Source of the DNA: DATCLS01 sp036563805
Lineage (GTDB): Bacteria; Actinomycetota; Acidimicrobiia; Acidimicrobiales; VFJN01
Direction: 5' to 3'
Length of the DNA: 64,000 bases
Assembly (NCBI GenBank): GCA_036563805.1
Contig: DATCLS010000016.1
Span: 1 to 64,000, forward strand
Below are positions 57,270 to 64,000 of this stretch, in pieces. A program made the position numbers and the translations under genes. The stretch's first letter is position 1. Every line of letters starts with the position of its first letter. Below the pieces are notes generated by a model. That model was not told where the DNA came from. It made no database searches and saw only the letters and a list, made by a program, of their open reading frames with translations.

Positions 57270-57287
57270 GTAGCGTTCTGGCGCTAC
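57270..57287 (+). promoter_or_regulatory. Inverted repeat in the leader region of the response regulator
   Basis: GTAGCG-TTCTGG-CGCTAC, a perfect 6-6-6 inverted repeat. TATGCT at 57255-57260 with TTGTTG 16 bases upstream is a possible promoter. The whole 57010-57384 interval is non-coding and lower in GC than its surroundings. Confidence 0.4.
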
Positions 57288-57384
57288 CGGAGGACGTTGC
57301 AGGACATCGCCTCCGGTCGCAGGGCGAACGAAAAAACGAGCCGGCTGGTTGGCTCGTTTGGGCGGCAAAAGGACGGGCGGACAC

Positions 57385-58092
57385 ATGGTCAACCCTGCGC
57401 GGGTCATGGTCGTCAGCGATGACGACTACGTAGCTGACGCGGTCGTGCATGCCTTGCGCGACGACGACAGGAGTGTGGAGCGGGCGGCATCGTGGAGCTC
57501 GGCCGAACGGCGGCTCCCGGGGTTCCGACCCCAACTGCTGGTCGTCGACGTCGAGAGCGAGGGCGTCGGCGAGCAGCCGGTCGTCGACCGCGTGCGGATG
57601 GTCACCGACACCCCACTCGTCGTGCTGAGCGGGTCGTCGGAGCTGGAGGACCAGCTGACCGCCCTGCGGGCCGGGGCCGACGTGGCGATGGCGAAGCCGT
57701 TCCTCCTGTCCGAGCTCGCCTGCAAGGTCACGGCCCTGCTCCGCCGGCACGGGAACCATCGCGCCGTCGTCGAGCTGGGCGACCTCGTGGTCGACGAGGG
57801 GGCCCGCACGGTCGCGCGCCGCGGCCGGCCGATCGAGCTGACCGCCATCGAGTTCGACCTGCTCGTGGCGTTCTGCCGCAACCGCGGCCTCGTGCTGTCC
57901 AAGCGGCAGCTGCTCACCATCGTGTGGGGGTTCGACGAGCACAGCGTGAACCTCGTCGAGGTGCACGTGTCGGCGTTGCGCCGGAAGCTGGAGGCGGCCG
58001 GGCCCCGGATCATCCACACGGTGCGGGGGGCGGGCTACGCCCTGCGCCCAGTGACGGACGACGCCGGGAGCGACGTGCGGGCCAGCGCCTGA
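57385..58092 (+). CDS. OmpR/PhoB-family response regulator (orphan)
   Basis: A 235-residue two-component regulator. The receiver has the acidic pair in VMVVSDDDYV, the phospho-Asp in LLVVDVESEG, the switch Ser in VLSGSS and the Lys in MAKPFLLSE. The DNA-binding winged helix has ELTAIEFDLLVAFCRNRGLV, SKRQLLTIVWGF, NLVEVHVSALRRKLE and HTVRGAGYAL. No histidine kinase lies next to it. It sits between two glycan operons, each fronted by an 11-bp TCAG array, so it is the prime candidate to control both. ATG 57385 was chosen for its AAAGGA site. Confidence 0.92.
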   Translation: MVNPARVMVVSDDDYVADAVVHALRDDDRSVERAASWSSAERRLPGFRPQLLVVDVESEGVGEQPVVDRVRMVTDTPLVVLSGSSELEDQLTALRAGADVAMAKPFLLSELACKVTALLRRHGNHRAVVELGDLVVDEGARTVARRGRPIELTAIEFDLLVAFCRNRGLVLSKRQLLTIVWGFDEHSVNLVEVHVSALRRKLEAAGPRIIHTVRGAGYALRPVTDDAGSDVRASA

Positions 58093-58140
58093 CCCCCGTC
58101 CGACCCGACGCCCGGGGCGCCGCCGGCCGGTCGCCGAGGG

Positions 58141-58178
58141 TTCAGGCAACCCTCAGTGCGACTTCAGGGCGCCTTCAG
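58141..58178 (+). promoter_or_regulatory. Four-unit 11-bp array, right copy
   Basis: TCAG occurs at 58142, 58153, 58164 and 58175, exactly 11 bp apart, in TTCAGGCAACC, CTCAGTGCGAC, TTCAGGGCGCC and TTCAGACCCCC. Same unit and period as the array at 57077, in the same orientation relative to the gene it precedes. Confidence 0.7.
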
Positions 58179-58248
58179 ACCCCCGGGAGAGAGTGGGAGC
58201 CGAGGAGCCAGCCGCGGCGGGCGGCCAGGGCGGACAGGAGCGGCACGG

Positions 58249-59889
58249 TTGCTTTCCCTGCGCGAGTCAGGCGGAGATCGACGGCGCGACGGGGCCCGGG
58301 ACGACCCGTGGGCCCCGCTCCCGACGGGGGTCGCGTGCGTACCGGCCGCAGCGCCGCGCCGGGGACCGTCCACCGTCCGGCGGCGGTTGATCGTCGTGGA
58401 CGTCGTGGCGCTGCTGGCCGGCTGGTCGGTCGGCCGGCTCGTCGCCGGCACCGAGACCGCCCCCGCCGGCCAGGACATCGGCCCGGACATCGGCCCGGGA
58501 GTCGGCCTGGCCACCGTCGCCGTCGGCGTGGCGGCGACCCTCGCCTGCGCCTGGTTCCTCGGGCTCTACCGGCTCCCGGTCCCGGTGACGCGGTCCGGCG
58601 CTCTCGGCCGGCTCGTCCGGAGCATCGGGGCGGCGGCGATGGTCGTTCTGGTCGGCCAGGCCCTCCTCGGCGACGTCGTGCCCGAGCAGGTGGTCGCGTC
58701 GGTGGCGGCCGCGCTCGCGCTGACCACGCTCGCCCGGTACCTCTTCGACGTGTGGCTCACCGCCCGGCGGGCCCGGGGCGACCTGTCGACCGCGGTCGTG
58801 GTGGCCGGCTCCGCCGCCGCGACCGCAGCGCTCGTCGAGCACCTCCGCCTCAACCCGGAGGCAGGGTTCCGCCCGACCGCCATCGTGGGCGACCGCCCGC
58901 CGGCCGCCGGGAGCGGCACGACCGAGGGTGGCACGAACGGCGGCGGCACGGAGACCCCCTGGGCCGGCGGCCTGGAGCGCGCCGGCGACGCCGTGCGCGC
59001 CACGGCCGCCGCCGGCGTCCTGCTGGCGGTCAACGGGCTGGACGGCCCGGTCGTCAACGACCTCGTCGACGGCCTGTGCGCGGCCGCCATCCCCGTCTAC
59101 CTCTCGAGCGGGCTGTCCGGCGTCTCCGACGCCCGCCTCCAGTCCCTTTCCGTGGCCCACGAGCCGCTCGCGCTGGTGCGCCCCCCGGGCCACTCGGCCC
59201 TGCAGCGGGCCGGCAAGCGGGTGCTCGACGTCGTGGTGGCCGCCATCCTGCTGGTGGTCGCAGCGCCGGTCGTCGCGGTGGCGGCCCTGCTGATCAAGCT
59301 CCACGACCGGGGGCCGGTGCTGTTCCGGCAGGTCCGCGTCGGCCGGGCGGGCGCGCCGTTCACGGTCGTGAAGCTGCGCACGATGGAGGTCGACGCCGAG
59401 GCGCGGCTGGCCGAGCTGCGGGACCGCAACGAGCGGCACGGTCCCCTGTTCAAGGTCTCCAGCGACCCGCGGGTGACGCCGATCGGCGCCGTGCTGCGGT
59501 CCACGGCCATCGACGAGCTCCCCCAGCTCGTCTGCGTCCTCACCGGCCGCATGAGCATGGTCGGGCCCCGGCCGGCCCTCCCGGCGGAGGCGGCCGAGTT
59601 CGACGACGAGCTCCTGCGGCGGCACCTCGTCAAGCCCGGCGTGACCGGGCTCTGGCAGGTCGAGGCCAACCACAAGGCGTCCTTCGAGGAGTACCGCCGC
59701 CTCGACCTGTTCTACGTCGACAACTGGTCGATCGCCATGGACCTGGCCGTGCTGATCGACACCGTGCCCGCTCTCGTTCGCCGGGGCCTTCGGGCCCTGG
59801 CCCGGCCGGCGCCGGCCGCCCCGGCGTCGGCCGGCTCTCCCTCTGCGCTCCCCCATCCGGCCCCCCATCCGGCCGACGTGGGGCCGTGA
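58249..59889 (+). CDS. Polyprenyl-phosphate sugar phosphotransferase (exopolysaccharide initiation)
   Basis: A 546-residue membrane enzyme of the WbaP/WcaJ type that loads the first sugar phosphate on undecaprenyl phosphate. Several N-terminal helices (LIVVDVVALLAGWSVGRLVA, LATVAVGVAATLACAWFLGL, more to about 190) and a Rossmann-like middle. The catalytic domain has KRVLDVVVAAILLVVAAPVV, FRQVRVGRAGAPFTVVKLRT, STAIDELPQLVCVLTGRMSM and GPRPALP, KPGVTGLWQVEANHKASF, YVDNWSIAMDLAVLIDT. I chose TTG 58249 because AGGAG lies eight bases upstream; the earlier GTG 58156 falls inside the repeat array. The stop overlaps the next gene. Confidence 0.9.
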   Translation: MLSLRESGGDRRRDGARDDPWAPLPTGVACVPAAAPRRGPSTVRRRLIVVDVVALLAGWSVGRLVAGTETAPAGQDIGPDIGPGVGLATVAVGVAATLACAWFLGLYRLPVPVTRSGALGRLVRSIGAAAMVVLVGQALLGDVVPEQVVASVAAALALTTLARYLFDVWLTARRARGDLSTAVVVAGSAAATAALVEHLRLNPEAGFRPTAIVGDRPPAAGSGTTEGGTNGGGTETPWAGGLERAGDAVRATAAAGVLLAVNGLDGPVVNDLVDGLCAAAIPVYLSSGLSGVSDARLQSLSVAHEPLALVRPPGHSALQRAGKRVLDVVVAAILLVVAAPVVAVAALLIKLHDRGPVLFRQVRVGRAGAPFTVVKLRTMEVDAEARLAELRDRNERHGPLFKVSSDPRVTPIGAVLRSTAIDELPQLVCVLTGRMSMVGPRPALPAEAAEFDDELLRRHLVKPGVTGLWQVEANHKASFEEYRRLDLFYVDNWSIAMDLAVLIDTVPALVRRGLRALARPAPAAPASAGSPSALPHPAPHPADVGP

Positions 59890-60896
59890 CCCCTGTGGCG
59901 ACGACGACCCGACCGGCCACGGCCCCGACGACCACTCCGGCCACGACCCCGGCCACGGCCCCACCGGCCGCCCGCCCGGCGCTCGACCTCGGGGTCGTCG
60001 TCGTCACCCACGACAGCGCCGCGCACCTCGACCCGCTGCTGGCCTCGCTCGGCGACGCCCTGGCGGGCCTGCGGGCCCGGGTGGTGGTCGTCGACAACGA
60101 CTCGACCGACGGCACCGTCGCCCGGCTGCGCCGGCACGGCGGGGTCGAGGTCGTGGCCCGGACCGACAACCGCGGGTACGCGGCCGCCATCAACGTCGGG
60201 CTGGCCCGACTGGGCGGCACGCCGGCGGTGCTGGTCCTGAACCCCGACCTCGTCCTGCGCCCGGGGAGCGTCGGGCGGCTGCTGGCGGTCGCCGGCGACC
60301 GGGGCGTGGGGATCGTCGTCCCCCAGATCCGGACGCCCACGGGCGCCGTGTACCGATCGCTGCGGCGGGAGCCCACGGTCGGTCGGGCGCTGGGCACCGC
60401 CGTGCTGGGGGGCCGCCTGGCGGGCCGGTCCCCCCGCCTGTCGGAGACGGTCGGCGACGACCGCGCCTACCGCCGCCGCCACGACGTCGACTGGGCGACC
60501 GGCGCCGCGCTGCTCGTCACCCGGGCCTGCCTCGACGCCGCCGGGCCGTGGGACGAGTCGTTCTTCCTCTACTCGGAGGAGACCGACTTCGCGGACCGGG
60601 CCCGCCGGGCCGGCTTCCGCGTCGTCTACGAGCCGACGGCCGCGGTCGTGCACACGGGAGGCGAGAGCATGACCTCGCCGCGGCTGCGGAGCATGCTGGC
60701 CGTGAACCGGGTCCGCTACTTCCGCCGCCGCCACGCCGGGCTGGCGAGCGCCGCCTTCTTCGCCGCGGTCCTGGGCAACGAGGTGACGCGCGGGCTGCTG
60801 GGCAGCCGGGCGGCGTGGGCTGCGGCGCACGCGCTCGTCAGGCCGAGCGCCCGCCCCGCCGAGCTGGCCTGCGCCGACCGCCTCGTGCCGCGGTGA
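59886..60896 (+). CDS. Family-2 glycosyltransferase (rhamnosyltransferase-like)
   Basis: A 336-residue GT2: a 30-residue Thr/Pro/Ala tail, then LGVVVVTHDSAAHLDPLLAS, VVVVDNDSTDGTVARLRRHG, DNRGYAAAINVGLARLGG, VLVLNPDLVLRPGS (DXD equivalent), WATGAALLVTRACLDAAGPW and FFLYSEETDFADRARRAGFR. This matches the WbbL/rhamnosyltransferase subfamily. Its GTG overlaps the sugar transferase stop (GTGA), so both are co-translated. Confidence 0.9.
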   Translation: MTPVATTTRPATAPTTTPATTPATAPPAARPALDLGVVVVTHDSAAHLDPLLASLGDALAGLRARVVVVDNDSTDGTVARLRRHGGVEVVARTDNRGYAAAINVGLARLGGTPAVLVLNPDLVLRPGSVGRLLAVAGDRGVGIVVPQIRTPTGAVYRSLRREPTVGRALGTAVLGGRLAGRSPRLSETVGDDRAYRRRHDVDWATGAALLVTRACLDAAGPWDESFFLYSEETDFADRARRAGFRVVYEPTAAVVHTGGESMTSPRLRSMLAVNRVRYFRRRHAGLASAAFFAAVLGNEVTRGLLGSRAAWAAAHALVRPSARPAELACADRLVPR

Positions 60897-60945
60897 CCCA
60901 CGGGCCGGCCCACGGGCTGACCCACCGGCCGACCCACGGGCCGGC

Positions 60946-62274
60946 TCACCGCACGCGGTAGACGTGGACGGCGTCCCCGTCGACGAACGTGTCCACGAAC
61001 CGGCCGTCCGTCACCGCCAGCTCGCGGTCCTCGTACAGGACCTCGACCTCCGAGCCGGTGGCCACGGTGAACGTCACGTCGCCGCCCGCCGCGCCCCGCG
61101 TGGTGGCGCCGGCGAACACGTACCAGGCCCCGTCCGGCCCCCGCTTGGCGGTCACCGCGGCCGGCCCGTCGGCCGTGACGTAGCCGTCGGCGAACGGGGC
61201 GTTGAGGACCGGCGCCAGCTCGGTGAGCTGCGCGTTGAGCTCGGTGACGGCCGGGGTCATCTCGGGGTCGCAGCCCTCGCGCAACACGCTGAACGTGGGG
61301 CAGGGCCCACCGAAGCTGTGGTTGAAGTACACGATGCCGCGGGCCCCGGCGATGATCGAATGCCACACGGCCGAGCGCACCTGATCCGCCGTGATCGTCG
61401 GGGCCGACTCGTCTGTGAAGGGGTGCCCGAGCTCGACGAAGGCCCACACCGGTTGCCGCCGGCGATCGTGCCCGTCGAGCGCCCGCATGCGGTCCACGAC
61501 GGCGCCGTAGGACGCCCCCCGGCGTTCGTGGTCGGCGGTGTCCGGGTGGGTGAACAGGTAGTGGTCCGCCGACACGACGTCCTGGAACGCGCCGTTGACG
61601 AAGCCGCGGGCCTCGGCGTCGGATTCGAGCTCGAGGACGTCGAGCCCGTAGTTGGCGTACCGCAGCGCGCCGTCGGGCACCCGGTCGCTGAAGTGCTCCA
61701 TGACCGTGTAGCCGCACCGGCCGCCCGCGTCCTGGATCGGCTCGCACGTGTTCCAGCCCGGCGACCCGCTCCAGTCGTCCCAGCCGGGCCGGTACGTGAG
61801 GTCGGCCTCGTCGTAGACGACCCAGCCGTCGATGGCGGGGTGGCCGGCGCGCGGGTCGCCCAGCCACTCGTCGGCCTGCACCAGGAGGTGCATACCGCGG
61901 GCCTCGATGGCGTCGAGCGGGGTCCGCTCCTCCGCGGCGAGGGCGACGTACAGGTTCAGGCCGAACGAGCGGTCCCGTGCGAGGTCGGCCTCGTCGACGA
62001 CCGTCTCGAACCAGACGCCGAGGGGGAAGAACGCCTCGTCGTCGGGCAGGCCGGCCGGGTAGGAGCCGTCGGGCTCCCGGAGCCGCACGCCCGCCGGCAG
62101 CTCGGTCGGTCCCGCCGTCGGGCGCGCCGTCGGGCGCGGCGCCTCCTGCGTCCGGTCCTCACCGCCCGCGCAGGCCGCTGCGACCGAGGAGGCGACGACC
62201 GCGAACGCCGCGGCGCGGGCGAGCCCGCCGGCGCCGCCGCACCGGGACAGGCGCCGGGTCGGACGCCGGGTCAC
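60946..62274 (-). CDS. Secreted glycoside hydrolase-like lipoprotein
   Basis: A 442-residue lipoprotein. The signal ends in a lipobox (SSVAAACAGG, Cys near 35). The mature protein looks like a glycosidase-type TIM barrel: FFPLGVWFETVVDEADLARD, WVVYDEADLTYR (candidate acid Glu/Asp), DVVSADHYLFTHPDTADHER, VWAFVELGHPFTDESAPTIT, and RGIVYFNHSFGGPCPTF. A small beta domain ends the chain (TGSEVEVLYEDRELAVTDGR). It may trim or cleave the polysaccharide made by the locus. GTG 62274 overlaps the O-antigen ligase stop. Confidence 0.72.
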   Translation of the reverse strand: MTRRPTRRLSRCGGAGGLARAAAFAVVASSVAAACAGGEDRTQEAPRPTARPTAGPTELPAGVRLREPDGSYPAGLPDDEAFFPLGVWFETVVDEADLARDRSFGLNLYVALAAEERTPLDAIEARGMHLLVQADEWLGDPRAGHPAIDGWVVYDEADLTYRPGWDDWSGSPGWNTCEPIQDAGGRCGYTVMEHFSDRVPDGALRYANYGLDVLELESDAEARGFVNGAFQDVVSADHYLFTHPDTADHERRGASYGAVVDRMRALDGHDRRRQPVWAFVELGHPFTDESAPTITADQVRSAVWHSIIAGARGIVYFNHSFGGPCPTFSVLREGCDPEMTPAVTELNAQLTELAPVLNAPFADGYVTADGPAAVTAKRGPDGAWYVFAGATTRGAAGGDVTFTVATGSEVEVLYEDRELAVTDGRFVDTFVDGDAVHVYRVR

Positions 62275-63656
62275 GCCCACGGCGCCGGGATCTGGCGCGG
62301 CCCCCCGGGCTCGCCGCCCGCCGTGCGCGCCAGCGCCCATTGCGCGCCGCCGACGCCCAGCCCCAGGGGGATCAGGCCGGCGTACATCAGGAAGGAGAAG
62401 CCGTCGAACGTGAACGCCGCCGCCGCGCCGGCCAGGCTCGTGGCCGCCAGCGCCTGGCCGAGGTCGCGGTCGGCGGGCGCCCGGGACCGATGGCGGGCGC
62501 CCCGGCCGAGGAACGCCGTCGCCAGGAGGTAGACGACCACGACCGCCAGGCCGACGAGCCCGAGCTCGACGACCGACATGAGGTACTGGTTGTCGAGGAT
62601 GGCCAGGTACGACTCCGGGATGTACGTCCCCGGCCCGTGGCCGAGCAGCGGGGAGGACCGCACGTACTCGCCGACGACCTCGTAGTCGCTCGTGCGGTAG
62701 GCGATGCTCCGGTCCGACTCGGCGTAGACGAACAGGTCCCGCAGCGTGCCGAGCAGCCCCGGCGTCGTGGCGTAGACCAGGACGACGAAGGTGGCGCCCG
62801 CCCCCAGGGCGCGCGGCCACAGCCTCCGGTCCAACCCGGCGAAGACCACGACGGCGGCGACGGCGGCGGCGAGGACCGCGGAGCGCGACACGGCGGCCGG
62901 GATCCCGATGGCGATCGCCGCCACCGGCAGCCACCGGCGGGCCGCCGACCGGGCGACGTCGAAGCCGGCCAGGTGCAGCGCCAGCGGCAGCGTCATGGCG
63001 ATGACGCACCCGAACTCGATCGGGTGCGTTGCGGTTCCGGCCGGTCGCCGGAAGCCCTCACGGTCCTGGATCGAGACGAGCTCGTTGTTCTCGGTCAGGC
63101 CCGGGATGCGGTTCGCCAGCACGGCGAGGTCGACGCCCGAGCGGAACTGCAGGAACCCGATCACGGCCATGACCGCCACCGCGGCGACCAGCGTGCGCAG
63201 CACCCGCGTGACCTCGTCCCGGTCGCGCAGGCCCTCGGCCGCCAGCAGGGCCACGCCGGCCCACGACAGCACCTGGAGGAGCGCCCGGTCGGAGCTCAGC
63301 AGCTCGACCCCGGGCACGGCGCGCACGTGCAACACCGCGTACCCCAGCGAGACCGTGCCCACCAGCAGCCCCATCACGACCCGCACGGGGACCACGGTCC
63401 GCGCCAGCTCACCCGGTGTGAGCACCGCCACCCCCCACAGCAGGAGGGCGAGCAGCGCGACCACGGTCGCCGGCGTTCCGATGGCGCCAAGGGGGCCGAT
63501 GATGTGGGTCGGCGGGACCAGGACCATGAGGACTGCGTAGGTCTGGATGATCCGGACCGGGCCCCGCCGGCCGCCGGCGGACGCGACCGCGACGCCGCCT
63601 GCGCTCGCGCCCGCGATCGGGGCGCGCTCGCGGCCGGCGGGCGCCCCGACCGTCAT
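62271..63656 (-). CDS. O-antigen ligase/polymerase-like membrane protein
   Basis: A 461-residue polytopic protein with about ten to twelve helices and a large extracytoplasmic loop containing RTSDYEVVGEYVRSSPLLGH and GPGTYIPESYLAILDNQYLM. That loop (pllGhGpgt........dN.yL) is the Wzy_C/WaaL signature. Also GTATHPIEFGCVIAMTLPLA. It would polymerise or ligate the repeat units. ATG 63656 overlaps the stop of the partial upstream gene and gives a 30-residue polar N-terminus. Confidence 0.87.
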   Translation of the reverse strand: MTVGAPAGRERAPIAGASAGGVAVASAGGRRGPVRIIQTYAVLMVLVPPTHIIGPLGAIGTPATVVALLALLLWGVAVLTPGELARTVVPVRVVMGLLVGTVSLGYAVLHVRAVPGVELLSSDRALLQVLSWAGVALLAAEGLRDRDEVTRVLRTLVAAVAVMAVIGFLQFRSGVDLAVLANRIPGLTENNELVSIQDREGFRRPAGTATHPIEFGCVIAMTLPLALHLAGFDVARSAARRWLPVAAIAIGIPAAVSRSAVLAAAVAAVVVFAGLDRRLWPRALGAGATFVVLVYATTPGLLGTLRDLFVYAESDRSIAYRTSDYEVVGEYVRSSPLLGHGPGTYIPESYLAILDNQYLMSVVELGLVGLAVVVVYLLATAFLGRGARHRSRAPADRDLGQALAATSLAGAAAAFTFDGFSFLMYAGLIPLGLGVGGAQWALARTAGGEPGGPRQIPAPWA

Positions 63657-64000
63657 GCGCTCCGGTCGACGGCCGGCCACGCCGCCCGGTTGCCCTCCGC
63701 CGACGCGCCCGCGCCCCGGCGGGCGTCGGCCGGCGCGCCCCGGGGTGCGGCCGCACCCCCGCCGTGTCCGTTGCCGGTCCCGTTGCCGGCGACACCAGCG
63801 GCGCCCGTCCCGCCGGCGCCCGGCGCGGGGTCCGATGCCGCCGGCGCCGCCACGGTCGGCGGCATCGCCGCCGCCACGGTCGCCGCCCGAGCCGCCCCCG
63901 GAGTCGCCGCCCGGCGCCGAGCGAGGACCTCGGCCAGGACGCCGAGCCCGAGCGTGGCCAGCCCGCCGACGGCGACCACCGCGATGGCCGCCCGGATGGT
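63653..64000 (-). CDS. Membrane protein C-terminus, possibly chain-length regulator (partial, runs off the right edge)
   Basis: An open minus frame entering from beyond 64000: TIRAAIAVVAVGGLATLGLG, then VLAEVLARRRAA and about 80 disordered Ala/Gly/Pro/Asn residues to a TGA at 63653. A C-terminal helix followed by RRR and a low-complexity tail fits Wzz/capsular chain-length proteins, which normally accompany Wzy-type genes, but only 115 residues are visible. Confidence 0.5.
   Translation of the reverse strand, partial: TIRAAIAVVAVGGLATLGLGVLAEVLARRRAATPGAARAATVAAAMPPTVAAPAASDPAPGAGGTGAAGVAGNGTGNGHGGGAAAPRGAPADARRGAGASAEGNRAAWPAVDRSA

Noticed and set aside
58156..58248. Upstream GTG start for the sugar transferase
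   Set aside because: It lies inside the 11-bp regulatory array and would add 31 low-quality residues; TTG 58249 has a good ribosome site.

Overview
The window is very GC-rich with GC-saturated third codon positions. It uses many GTG starts and dozens of 4-base ATGA/GTGA gene overlaps. Gene families and style point to a high-GC actinobacterium, plausibly an Acidimicrobiia (Iamia/Ilumatobacter-like) soil or water organism; that placement is inference. No rRNA, tRNA, CRISPR array, IS element or prophage was recognised. I count roughly fifty intact genes plus several broken ones.

Layout. 1-9.7 kb: a divergent pair of Rieske-oxygenase-type genes (the edge one lacks most of the Rieske domain), a LysE exporter, RidA, a HAD hydrolase, a hemerythrin, a TetR regulator with two matching palindromic operators facing a TIM-barrel hydrolase, a frameshifted small gene and a DUF2207 membrane protein. 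9.8-19.3 kb: a purine/nucleoside operon on the minus strand (BmpA-type ABC importer without its binding protein, a tiny repeat ORF, adenine deaminase, an acyl-CoA-dehydrogenase-fold flavoprotein, adenosine deaminase). It faces a GntR/UTRA regulator across two identical-architecture palindromes. 19.3-30.5 kb: lipoproteins, a TetR/SDR pair (the SDR lacks the catalytic Tyr and Lys), a giant LuxR-type ATPase, exonuclease III and gene remnants.

30.5-46.8 kb: a large IclR-centred catabolic island. Thirteen minus-strand genes (hydrolase, luciferase-like monooxygenase, hydrolase, cyclase, DHDPS-like lyase, a Liv-type ABC importer with a LivM-LivG fusion, EthD-like protein, SDR, second LLM flavoprotein, FMN reductase) run away from IclR. 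On the plus strand IclR, an aldehyde dehydrogenase, an amino-acid-synthesis-family protein and an enamidase-like amidohydrolase are chained together. The gene set suggests uptake, oxygenation, ring-opening and deamination of an N-heterocyclic or cyclic-amide compound; the substrate is not determined. An orphan binding-protein gene follows.

48.5-54.8 kb: a stress/dormancy island with Hsp20, a double universal stress protein, RtcB RNA ligase and archease, archaeal-type fructose-bisphosphate aldolase/phosphatase, a BON+DUF2267 protein and DUF1918. Sequences resembling the DosR/DevR box lie upstream of four of these genes. At 54.79-55.04 kb two gene tails are fused back to back, the scar of one deletion.

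55.1-64.0 kb: an exopolysaccharide locus (WecG-type and family-2 glycosyltransferases, polyprenyl-phosphate sugar transferase, O-antigen ligase-like protein, secreted glycosidase-like lipoprotein, an edge protein resembling a chain-length regulator). It is built around an orphan OmpR/PhoB-type response regulator. Two arrays of four TCAG-like units in exact 11-bp phase lie in front of the two divergent glycan operons and are the best candidate for an undescribed regulatory element here.
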